Shown piece by piece: positions 9,165 to 17,100 of a stretch of DNA of 64,000 nucleotides; the stretch's first letter is position 1; each line of letters begins with the position of its first letter. Both the position numbers and the translations under genes were made by a program. Origin of the DNA: Lewinellaceae bacterium (GTDB lineage: Bacteria; Bacteroidota; Bacteroidia; Chitinophagales; Saprospiraceae). The notes below the pieces were generated by a model that did not search any database, had not been told where the DNA came from, and was given only the letters and a program-made list of their open reading frames with translations. The stretch spans positions 372,001 through 436,000 of the forward strand of contig JACJYG010000009.1 in the NCBI GenBank assembly GCA_020636215.1. Direction: 5' to 3'.

Positions 9165-9410
9165 CCCGGTTCGAGACAGCCAGGATAAGAAGGTATACTG
9201 GAGTATTTCGCCAATCTGGAGATTGGCGGGACTATTAAATCCCGGTTCGAGACAGCCAGGATAAGAAAGCATACTGGAGTATTTCGCCAATCTGGAGATT
9301 GGCGGAACTATTAAATCCTGGTTCGAGAAAGCCAGGATAAGAAAGCATACTGGAGTATTTCGCCAATCTGGAGATTGGCGGGACTATTAAATCCTGGTTC
9401 GAGAAAGCAG
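9165..9410 (+). repeat. 76-bp tandem direct repeats, three units plus a partial fourth
   Basis: Units start at 9165, 9241 and 9317, with a fragment at 9393-9410, and differ by only a few bases. Each unit starts CC(C/T)GGTTCGAGA and contains CGCCAATCTGGAGATTGGCG, two perfect 9-nt arms around GG. The open frames across it simply repeat the unit in translation and are not considered genes. It ends 18 bp from the stop codon of the CoA transferase. Confidence 0.9.
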
Positions 9411-9427
9411 GGTGAGTGGTGGAACAC

Positions 9428-10504
9428 TTACCGCAGTTCAAAAGCCACCGTCTTCACTCTTCTCGTCAACACATCCCCCATCTTTTCCTCCAGGATCATC
9501 GCCTGAGCCTGGGGGCGTTCAAAGACTTCCTTCATATTGCGAATGCTGCCCACCGGCACCCCGGACTCGGTGAAGCGGCGCAATAATTCCTCGCGGGGCA
9601 GGCGACGGAAGGCGGGGGCGAGCGCCTCGCGCAACGCATCCCGGTGGCGCACCCGCATGGCGTTGGTGGCGAAGTGCTCGTCAGTGGCGAGGGCAGGCAA
9701 TTCCAGGCATTGGCAGAGGCAGGAAAACTGGTGGCCGGAGCCGGCGGCGATGACGAGGGCTTTGTCATCCCGGGAGTAAAAAATATCGCCGTAGGGGGCG
9801 ATGTTGGGGTGCCGGCTGCCCATGCGTTCGGGGATGTGGCCGGCCATCAGCCAGTTGGTGGCCTGGTTGGCGAGGGAGGCGATGGCTGATTCCAGCAGGG
9901 AGGTAGTCACGTAGGCGCCCTCGCCGGTTTGCTGTCGGCGCAGCAAAGCCAGGAGCAGGCCTTCCTTGAGTTGATGGGCGGCCAGCAGGTCGATAAGGGC
10001 CACGGGCATCTTGGACGGCTCGCGGCCCGGTTCGCCCGTCATGTAGAGGAAACCGGCCTCGGCCTGGAGTACGACATCAAAGGCAGGCAGGGCTTCATCT
10101 TCGCCGAAAGCGGTCAATTGGCCATAGATCAGGCGGGGATTGAGCAGGCGAACCGTGTCGTAATCCATCCCCAGGTGGCGGGCAGAGCTGAGCTTGTAGT
10201 TGCTGATCAGCACATCGGCTTCTTTCAGCAGTTGGTACACCACTTCCCTGCCCGCTTCCGTAGTCAGGTCGAGCAGGCGAACCGATTTGTGATAATTGAC
10301 GCTGCAATAATAGGCGGAAATGGCGGCGCGCGGGTCCTCGCTGGGAACTTTCCAGCTTCGGGTGACATCACCGCCGGTCCGGGCGTTTTCAACTTTGACA
10401 ACTTCGGCGCCGAGTTCGGCAAAGAACATGCCCACAGCCGGGCCGGCCAGCACGCTGGCTAACTCTACGACTTTGAGCCCTTCGAAAAAGGTAGATACTG
10501 GCAT
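9428..10504 (-). CDS. CaiB/BaiF family CoA transferase (class III)
   Basis: The 358-residue protein is a soluble class III CoA transferase, the family of formyl-CoA:oxalate and carnitine CoA transferases that move CoA between carboxylic acids. The N-terminus carries LKVVELASVLAGPAVGMFF and GAEVVKVE, the CoA-binding Rossmann part. AFDVVLQAEAGF (about 142-153) holds the Asp (about 143) that corresponds to the catalytic Asp forming the acyl-anhydride. The length is slightly below the usual 380-430. It stands alone, with tandem repeats downstream and a long non-coding region upstream, so the substrate cannot be read from context. Confidence 0.88.
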   Translation of the reverse strand: MPVSTFFEGLKVVELASVLAGPAVGMFFAELGAEVVKVENARTGGDVTRSWKVPSEDPRAAISAYYCSVNYHKSVRLLDLTTEAGREVVYQLLKEADVLISNYKLSSARHLGMDYDTVRLLNPRLIYGQLTAFGEDEALPAFDVVLQAEAGFLYMTGEPGREPSKMPVALIDLLAAHQLKEGLLLALLRRQQTGEGAYVTTSLLESAIASLANQATNWLMAGHIPERMGSRHPNIAPYGDIFYSRDDKALVIAAGSGHQFSCLCQCLELPALATDEHFATNAMRVRHRDALREALAPAFRRLPREELLRRFTESGVPVGSIRNMKEVFERPQAQAMILEEKMGDVLTRRVKTVAFELR

Positions 10505-11367
10505 AGTTATATGGCTATATTGTTAGCCGGGCAGGCCCCAGCTACTTTCTGGTAAAAATTAATCATAATTTTCTACTTTTAACCAAGTCCAAAAGTAGAA
10601 ACTGTGCTTTCGCGTAACGAAAGGGGGCCTTCTGGGGGCGCATTGAGAAGCGAGAAGCGCTCACTGTTTGGGAGCCTTATGCTCTTTTGCTTCGCCAAGA
10701 GGAAAATTTCTTCGTACTTTTGAGGGCAAAAGTACCAAAACCCTTGAACCAGCCAATGCGGCGCGGCCACTCTTAGTGCTGGGACTGCAAAGTATCGGAG
10801 CCGGCCCTTGCGTTTGAGGTTTACCCTTTTCCCAGGCGCTGTGCAGTATGCTCAAGCTGAAAAGCTGGGCATGGAGAATATGCTCATTGGCAATTGTCCT
10901 TGCATGAAGTAGTAGTATTGCCCTCGGGGCCGCATCCTGCAAGGCGCACCTCCGCCCTTGGTTTTACCGGCCGCTTTTGGTTCGGATCCGGCCCTTATCA
11001 GGAAGGTAGTGTGGGAAAAGGGTGTTTAAGGCCGCTTTGGCTGCCCCAATCCTGGCAATCGCCGAGTAGCGCCTCAGAGCCAATGGATAAATCCTTAGCG
11101 GCCACAAACGCCCTTTTCCCATCCACGAAGCAGCCCATGGCAAAGGCCTAGAAGAAAAGGCTGTTACCTGCACTGGAGGGCAGAAAATGTGCCTTGGCGG
11201 TTTCATCCCAAGCGCAGGCAACAGATAAGAGCTATGGAATCCGGCACTTTTGGCGAAGGGCTGGCTTAGGGTTCAGCGGCCTTCGAGAAGTCGACCTCGC
11301 CTTACGCGAAAGGACCGTAGAAAAGAACTGACTATTACAACATTACCACAATACATTCCTCCTCCGA
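10505..11367. other. Non-coding 860-bp stretch, possible decayed element bounded by an 11-bp inverted repeat
   Basis: No convincing gene. CTTTCGCGTAA (10607-10617) and TTACGCGAAAG (11302-11312) are perfect inverted copies about 685 bp apart. Inside are TACTTTTGAGGGCAAAAGTA (10717-10736), a fold-back of a kind often seen between Bacteroidota genes, and several open frames of 60-93 codons without recognisable domains. It may be the shell of an old mobile element; no target duplication was found. Confidence 0.4.
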
Positions 11368-12873
11368 ATGAAAATCCTGTCCGCCTCTCAGATCCGGGCG
11401 CTCGACGCCTACACCATCGAGCACGAGCCCATTGCCTCCATCGATTTAATGGAACGCGCCGCCCAAACGTTTTCCAACTGGTTCACGGAACAGTTCTCGG
11501 ATATCCGCCGGCCTATTCACATTTTCTGCGGCATCGGCAACAACGGAGGCGACGGCCTGGCGGTGGCGCGAATGTTGCACCACCGGGATTACGAGGTGGT
11601 GGTATACCACTGCAAGATCAGTGATCAGGCTTCTGAAGATTTTCGAATCAACCGGGAGCGGCTGCCAGGCTTGGGGGCGGTTCCGGTGGTTGACATCGTA
11701 AAAGGCGGAGTACTACCGGCAGTTCCGAAAAACGCAATACTCATTGACGCCATTTTCGGCTCGGGCCTCAACCGGCCGGTAGCGGGCTACTGGGGCGAAC
11801 TGTTGGAACACCTCAACAACCAATCCTGTACCAGGGTGGCCATCGATGTGCCTTCCGGGCTGTTTATTGACGAACCATCCACAGGTGCAGTTTTTCAGGC
11901 AGATTACACTTTCAGTTTTGAATTGCCCAAGCTGGCCTTTTTCTTTCCAGAGAACCAGTTGTACGTCGGGGAATGGGTGGTGCGCAGCATCGGCCTGCAT
12001 CCGGCTGCTCTGGCGGAAGCGGAGACGCCGTTTTACTACCTCGACGCCCCTATGGCCCACTCCTTGTTGAAGAAGCGGCACAAATACGACCACAAGGGCG
12101 CCTTCGGCCATGCCCTGCTGATCATGGGCAGCTACGGCAAGGTAGGCGCCGCCATTCTGGCCAGTCGCGGCAGCCTGCGCGCCGGCGCCGGCCTGACGAC
12201 GGTGCACGCCCCCCGCTGCGCCTACGAGATCCTGCAGATCAGCGTGCCGGAAGCGATGGTGAGCATCGACCGCCATCAGTACTACTTTTCGGAAGTCCCG
12301 GCGCTGGAGCCCTACTCCGCCATAGGCGTGGGCTGCGGGCTGGATAAAAAGCGGACGAGCCGGGAGGCCCTGCTGGAATTGCTCCAGAAAGCCAAGCAGC
12401 CGATGGTGATCGACGCCGATGCGCTCAACATTCTGGGCAGGAAACAGGAATGGCAACAGCATATCCCCAAGGGCAGTATCCTGACACCCCACCCCAAGGA
12501 GTTTGAACGCTTGTTTGGCCCCAGCGCCAATGACTTTGAACGCAACGCCCTGCAACGGGAGAAAGCGAGAGGACTGGGAATTCACATCATCCTGAAAGGC
12601 GCCCATACCTGTATCGCCGCTCCGGATGGCCGTTGTTATTTCAACGCTACCGGCAATCCCGGCATGGCTACCGGCGGCAGTGGTGATGTACTTACAGGCA
12701 TCATTACCGGAATACTCGCTCAGCGTTATCCGCCCCTCGACGCCGCCCTGCTGGGGGTTTACCTGCACGGGCTTGCCGGCGATATCGCAGCTGGAGTGCT
12801 GGAGCATGAAAGCCTTATCGCCGGTGATATTATACAGTACCTGGGTAAGGCTTTTCGGCAACTGCACCAGTAA
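11368..12873 (+). CDS. nnr: Bifunctional NAD(P)H-hydrate epimerase / ADP-dependent NAD(P)H-hydrate dehydratase
   Basis: This 501-residue protein repairs hydrated NAD(P)H: the N-terminal half (YjeF_N, about 1-215) interconverts the R and S forms, and the C-terminal half (about 225-500) dehydrates the S form with ADP. The N half shows LSASQIRALDAYTI and GIGNNGGDGLAVARML. The C half shows KGAFGHALLIMGSYGKVGAA, LTPHPKEFERLFG and NATGNPGMATGGSGDVLTG, the nucleotide-binding and catalytic loop of the ribokinase-like fold. Length and domain order match the usual bacterial fusion. It begins at ATG 11368 after a long intergenic region and is probably transcribed alone. Cytoplasmic. Confidence 0.95.
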   Translation: MKILSASQIRALDAYTIEHEPIASIDLMERAAQTFSNWFTEQFSDIRRPIHIFCGIGNNGGDGLAVARMLHHRDYEVVVYHCKISDQASEDFRINRERLPGLGAVPVVDIVKGGVLPAVPKNAILIDAIFGSGLNRPVAGYWGELLEHLNNQSCTRVAIDVPSGLFIDEPSTGAVFQADYTFSFELPKLAFFFPENQLYVGEWVVRSIGLHPAALAEAETPFYYLDAPMAHSLLKKRHKYDHKGAFGHALLIMGSYGKVGAAILASRGSLRAGAGLTTVHAPRCAYEILQISVPEAMVSIDRHQYYFSEVPALEPYSAIGVGCGLDKKRTSREALLELLQKAKQPMVIDADALNILGRKQEWQQHIPKGSILTPHPKEFERLFGPSANDFERNALQREKARGLGIHIILKGAHTCIAAPDGRCYFNATGNPGMATGGSGDVLTGIITGILAQRYPPLDAALLGVYLHGLAGDIAAGVLEHESLIAGDIIQYLGKAFRQLHQ

Positions 12874-12980
12874 TTTTTTTAAACCGAGGTGGCCACAATG
12901 CCAGCCGCCAGTCTATTTAGCACACTATCATAAGGGGCGGCCCGAAAGTTTTGATGAAAAATAAAATTTCAAAAAAAGAT

Positions 12981-13008
12981 TTCGATACCATCATTTTCTC
13001 TATTTTTG
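12981..13008 (+). promoter_or_regulatory. Possible promoter upstream of the DUF1624-type membrane protein
   Basis: TATTTTTG (13001-13008) fits the Bacteroidota -7 box TAnnTTTG exactly; a TTCG 16 nt upstream is a weak -33. It would place the transcript start about 230-260 nt before the coding motif. The rest of 12874-13268 is AT-rich and without another supported feature. Confidence 0.4.
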
Positions 13009-13268
13009 CATTTAAATCTATGCATCCCAGTATTTTATCCGGAAGTTTAACCTACGCCCTCAAGTGCCGGCTTCCATTATCCCGAGCATATCTCACCAAA
13101 CGTTTTTTTTCGGAACTAAATAGAAAAAATTCAGAAAAGCACAACAACTTGACTATTAATCCTGGTGTTTTATCCAGTTTTTGAATTGGGTTTCATTCAT
13201 ATTCTAATTCTACTACTATCAAAGCGTTATCCGTACCAATTGAAAAGAGGCGTGTTACATTCATTGAC

Positions 13269-14429
13269 TTGTTACGCGCGTATGCCATCCTGATGATGCT
13301 GCAAGGGCACTTCACAGACACCCTTCTGGATGTATCTTATCGGGATCCCAACAACCTAATCTACGCCACCTGGTATTTCATGCGGGGCATGACAGCGCCG
13401 ATCTTCTTCTTCGCCAGTGGCCTGATCTTCGTCTTTCTGTTGATGCGTGACGGGCGGCCTTTCCGGGAAAACGAACGGGTCCAAAAAGGCCTGCGCCGGG
13501 GAGCTTCGTTGATCCTCATTGGATATATTTTGCGCATGAGCTTTCCAAGGCTGCTGTCTTTCCAGCTCTATAATGGCCTGTTTGCGGTAGATGTATTGCA
13601 CTGCATCGGACTGGCCTTATTTTCGCTTATCGGCCTTTACCTGCTGAGCCGGCGTTTCCACCTTTCTTTCCCACTACTGCTGGGATTGGGCGGCGCCCTG
13701 GTCTTCTTTATCGAGCCTACGCTTATGGCCGCCAACTGGGATGCTGTTCCGCTGGTGCTTCGGAATTACCTGACCAAAGAATCCGGTTCCGTTTTCACCC
13801 CTATTCCCTGGATCGGCTACTCCATGCTGGGAGGGATACTAGGGTACATCCTGCACCGCAAGCCTCAACTGGCGTTCGGACAGTGGCTACCGGCAGCGCT
13901 GGTGGTTGCCGGACTGTTCCTGCATTACCTGTCCGATAAAATGCTGGTGAACCTGTATGAACTTACCGGCCTGGATAACTTTTACGCCCATGCCACCAAC
14001 AACTATATCCTATTCCGCTTAGGGCACGTATTCCTTGCCGTAGCGATCTTTATCTGGATCGCCCAGTTGTGGCAGAACATTCCGAAGCTGTTGTTGCGGA
14101 TAGGCAGTGAAACACTGGTGATCTACGAGGTGCACTATGTGCTGTTGTACAGTACCTGGTTTGGCATCGGCCTGTCTACTTTCTGGTACCGCAGCCTTAC
14201 GCCCTGGGAAACCTTCTTCGGCGCCTTACTTTTTCTTGCCTTTTTCGTGATGATGATCGCTCATATCGACACCATCCGGTCCTTCAACTGGCAGTGGTTC
14301 AAAAGAAATGTTCCTGTAGCATGGTTTTGGCTCCGGGAGAGATCCGTTTTCTTATGGCGAGTGGCCAGGGTAAAAGCAATAAGGCTATACCGTCGCCTGG
14401 CCTATGGGTATCAAAAAGCCAACGGCTAA
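13269..14429 (+). CDS. Multipass membrane protein, DUF1624 / heparan-glucosaminide acetyltransferase type
   Basis: The protein has about ten hydrophobic segments and an N-terminus of the acyl-transferring type (RVTFIDLLRAYAILMMLQGH, then RGMTAPIFFFASG), as in DUF1624/HGSNAT-like proteins. These move acetyl or acyl groups onto sugars across the membrane. The given start is TTG 13269, the only usual start codon in frame, but it lies inside the conserved motif: the residues KRRVTFID are encoded just upstream in the same frame. The frame is open back to a TGA at 13182-13184, with no ATG, GTG or TTG before 13269. A rare ATT start (13239), a mutation or a sequence error would explain it. The 3' end is followed by a good terminator. 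Confidence 0.75.
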   Translation: MLRAYAILMMLQGHFTDTLLDVSYRDPNNLIYATWYFMRGMTAPIFFFASGLIFVFLLMRDGRPFRENERVQKGLRRGASLILIGYILRMSFPRLLSFQLYNGLFAVDVLHCIGLALFSLIGLYLLSRRFHLSFPLLLGLGGALVFFIEPTLMAANWDAVPLVLRNYLTKESGSVFTPIPWIGYSMLGGILGYILHRKPQLAFGQWLPAALVVAGLFLHYLSDKMLVNLYELTGLDNFYAHATNNYILFRLGHVFLAVAIFIWIAQLWQNIPKLLLRIGSETLVIYEVHYVLLYSTWFGIGLSTFWYRSLTPWETFFGALLFLAFFVMMIAHIDTIRSFNWQWFKRNVPVAWFWLRERSVFLWRVARVKAIRLYRRLAYGYQKANG

Positions 14430-14462
14430 CCGTCAGGTTAACCGTTGACTTGCCCCCCTTTT

Positions 14463-14507
14463 ATAACCGGCACCGGGAGTTCGCTCTCACCGCCGGTTAT
14501 TTTTTTG
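14463..14507 (+). terminator. Rho-independent terminator after the DUF1624-type gene
   Basis: Perfect 9-bp arms ATAACCGGC (14463-14471) and GCCGGTTAT (14492-14500) are followed by a run of T. It lies 33 bp past the stop codon. Confidence 0.8.
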
Positions 14508-14522
14508 GGGAGCAGGGTTGGA

Positions 14523-14738
14523 ATGTAGAAATGCGAGAATGTAGAAATGCGAGAATGCGTAAATGAACAGTCCCACAAATTCTTGCATTCTCGCATTCTC
14601 CCATTCTTGCATTCCCGCATTCTCTCATTCTCTCATTCTCTCATTCTTGCATTCTCTCATTCTCGCATTCTCTCATTCTTGCATTCTCTCATTCTCGCAT
14701 TCTTGCATTCTCCCATTCTTGCATTCTCCCATTCCCTC
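14523..14738. repeat. 8-bp tandem repeat ATTCTYNC (20 units) with an inverted arm
   Basis: From 14579 to 14738 there are 20 consecutive units such as ATTCTCGC, ATTCTTGC, ATTCTCTC and ATTCTCCC. To the left, 14523-14564 holds five units in the opposite orientation (GCGAGAAT, GTAGAAAT), so the locus can fold back on itself. The array ends exactly at the stop codon of the convergent prolyl oligopeptidase gene (14739). Open frames crossing it read as Ser/His/Phe-rich repeats and are not genes. Confidence 0.92.
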
Positions 14739-16892
14739 CTATTCCTTGAACCCGTATTTCACCGGCGCGTTCAGGTTATACAGCGTAAAAGCCCACTTAT
14801 CAGCCTGTTCCTGAATAATCATCGACACCGGCTTTCCGGCGCCATGGCCGGCCTTGGTATCGATACGGATCAGGGCGGGATTATCGCATCCCTGAGCTTC
14901 CTGCAGGCGGGCGGCAAACTTAAAAGAGTGCGCCGGCACCACCCGGTCGTCGTGGTCGGCAGTGGTGACCATGGTGGCCGGATAACAAGTTCCGTCCTTC
15001 AGGTTGTGGTAGGGAGAATAGCCCAGCAGGTATTGGAACATCTCCTCGCTTTCGTCGGCAGTGCCGTAATCATACGCCCAACCGGCGCCAGCTGTGAATT
15101 GATGGTAGCGTAGCATATCCAGCACCCCTACTGCCGGCAGGGCAACTTTCATCAGCTCCGGCCGTTGCGCCATCACAGCACCCACCAGCAGGCCGCCATT
15201 GGAGCCACCGGCGATCGCCAGGTTTTCTGAGGAGGTGTAGCCTTCCGCTATCAGGTATTCCGCGGCGGCGATGAAGTCGTCGAAGACGTTCTGCTTATTC
15301 AACTTCGTACCGGCCAGGTGCCAGGCTTCTCCATATTCGCCGCCGCCGCGAAGGTTGGGCACGGCAAATACTCCGCCGTTCTCCAGCCAGACAATATTGG
15401 AAGTACTGAATACCGGCGTGAGGCTGATACTAAAACCTCCATAACCATATAACATAGCAGGATTCTGCCCATTCAGTTCCAGCCCTTTTTTATAGGTGAT
15501 CATCATGGGGATCTTCGTACCGTCTTTCGAAGTGTAGAATACCTGTTTGGACTCATACTGAGCCGGGTCGAACTGCACACCGCTGGCCTTATAAAGGGTA
15601 GACTGTCCACTATCCACGTCATAGGAATAAATATTACCAGGGTCAATGTAGCTGGTGAAAGAATAGTAGAGCGTTTTCTCTTCCCACTTTCCGCCAAACC
15701 CACCGGCAGAACCCTGTCCGGGCAATTCGATCTTGCGGACGAGCTGGCCATCCAGGCCTACCTGCTCCACGGCGGAAAGCGCGTCTTTGAGGTAGTTGGC
15801 GAAAAAGTATCCCCCACCGGTATTGACGCTGAGGACTTCTTTGCGCTCCGGGATGACATCCGTCCAGTTTTCCGGGCCGGGTGCAGAAGCATTCACCTTC
15901 ACCAGGCGGTTGTTGGGGGCATTGAGGTTGGTTTGGATATACAGCACGTCCCCCTCGCTGTGAACGAGGGTGTGTTCATTCTCAAAATTGGCCACCACCG
16001 GCACAATAGACGAATTGGGTTTCGACAGGTCCTTAATGTACAATTCATTACCCGTTGTGGAAACAGCAGCGGAGATCACCAGCCAGCGTTCGTCTTCCGT
16101 CACTCCGCCGAAGATATAGCGCCGTGGCGTTTGAACGCCACCGAATACCAAAAGATCTTCAGATTGCGGGGCGCCCAATCGGTGGTAATACAGCTTGTGA
16201 TGCTGCGTCATGCCGGAGAGCTGGCTGCCCTCTTTGGGCTTGTCGTAGGAACTGTAATAAAAACCTTCTTTCCCTTTCCAGGACAAGCCTGAGAATTTAA
16301 CGTCTTTCAGCGTATCCTCGATCACTCCTTTGGTTTCGGCATCGATGACGATAACCTTGCGCCAGTCGGATCCACCTTCTGATATCTGATAGGCGGCCAG
16401 GCTGCCGTCCTTGGTGAATTCAATACCGGACAAGGAGGTGGTGCCATCCGGGGAGAATTGGTTGGGGTCGAGAAATACTTCCGGCTCAGCTCCATCCTTT
16501 TGCCGGTAAAGGACCGCCTGATTTTGCAGGCCGTCGTTTTTGTAGAAATAGGTGTAATCCCCTTCGATGAAAGGGGCGCTGAACCGTTCATAATTCCACA
16601 GTTCTTCCAGGCGTTTACGGATGGCTTCCCGGAAGGGGATTTTTTCAAGGTACCCGAAAGTCACTTCATTCTCCGCCTTTACCCAGGCCTCCACATCGGC
16701 GGCGGTATCGGCTTCCAGCCAGCGATAAGGGTCAGCTATCTGCTGGCCGAAATAGGCATCTTCAACAATTCCCTTTTTCGTTTCCGGGTACTCCACTTTC
16801 ATAACGGGATACGGTTCATGTTTACCGCCTGCGTCTTTGCCGCAGGCGCTTAGTAATAAGATCACTGCAATAAATAGAATTATGTGCTTCAT
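14739..16892 (-). CDS. Prolyl oligopeptidase family lipoprotein (peptidase S9)
   Basis: The 717-residue protein starts with a lipoprotein signal (MKHIILFIAVILLLSACG), so it is probably anchored to the envelope. Residues about 30-430 are the seven-bladed propeller of the S9A family (start YPETKKGIVEDAYFG, IADPYRWLE). Residues about 450-717 are the alpha/beta hydrolase domain. The catalytic triad is visible as Ser in GGSNGGLL (about 562), Asp in DHDDRVVP (about 648) and His in KAGHGAG (about 682). Such enzymes cut short peptides after proline. Length is normal for the family. The stop codon touches an 8-bp tandem repeat. Confidence 0.95.
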   Translation of the reverse strand: MKHIILFIAVILLLSACGKDAGGKHEPYPVMKVEYPETKKGIVEDAYFGQQIADPYRWLEADTAADVEAWVKAENEVTFGYLEKIPFREAIRKRLEELWNYERFSAPFIEGDYTYFYKNDGLQNQAVLYRQKDGAEPEVFLDPNQFSPDGTTSLSGIEFTKDGSLAAYQISEGGSDWRKVIVIDAETKGVIEDTLKDVKFSGLSWKGKEGFYYSSYDKPKEGSQLSGMTQHHKLYYHRLGAPQSEDLLVFGGVQTPRRYIFGGVTEDERWLVISAAVSTTGNELYIKDLSKPNSSIVPVVANFENEHTLVHSEGDVLYIQTNLNAPNNRLVKVNASAPGPENWTDVIPERKEVLSVNTGGGYFFANYLKDALSAVEQVGLDGQLVRKIELPGQGSAGGFGGKWEEKTLYYSFTSYIDPGNIYSYDVDSGQSTLYKASGVQFDPAQYESKQVFYTSKDGTKIPMMITYKKGLELNGQNPAMLYGYGGFSISLTPVFSTSNIVWLENGGVFAVPNLRGGGEYGEAWHLAGTKLNKQNVFDDFIAAAEYLIAEGYTSSENLAIAGGSNGGLLVGAVMAQRPELMKVALPAVGVLDMLRYHQFTAGAGWAYDYGTADESEEMFQYLLGYSPYHNLKDGTCYPATMVTTADHDDRVVPAHSFKFAARLQEAQGCDNPALIRIDTKAGHGAGKPVSMIIQEQADKWAFTLYNLNAPVKYGFKE

Positions 16893-17100
16893 GGTTTTGA
16901 ATTTAAGGGCTTTAAAATAAGAAAAACTGATCGCTTGGCCGGATTCTCAAAGGGTGACATATTGCTAATTTAACAGTTCACCGGCCAGCTTTAGCCGCAC
17001 CAGGCCTGGCCAGCCGCCGGCTTATGGCAAAAGCAGGCTTTTTAATCCCTTTGTTTTTTTGTTTCTTCGCAGAAATTATCCGCGAAAATACGCTTCAAGC

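Noticed and set aside
9042..9441. Two minus-strand frames of 82 and 68 codons
   Set aside because: They lie in the 76-bp tandem repeat and repeat the same peptide.
10579..11221. Frames of 63-93 codons between the CoA transferase and nnr
   Set aside because: Overlapping on both strands, no domain, composition typical of non-coding DNA.
11713..12867. 384-codon minus-strand frame
   Set aside because: Antisense shadow of nnr.
12951..13184. 77-codon frame upstream of the DUF1624-type gene, in the same reading frame
   Set aside because: No recognisable family, AT-rich, ends in TGA right before the true coding part; probably leader sequence, although a stop mutation in a longer gene cannot be fully excluded.
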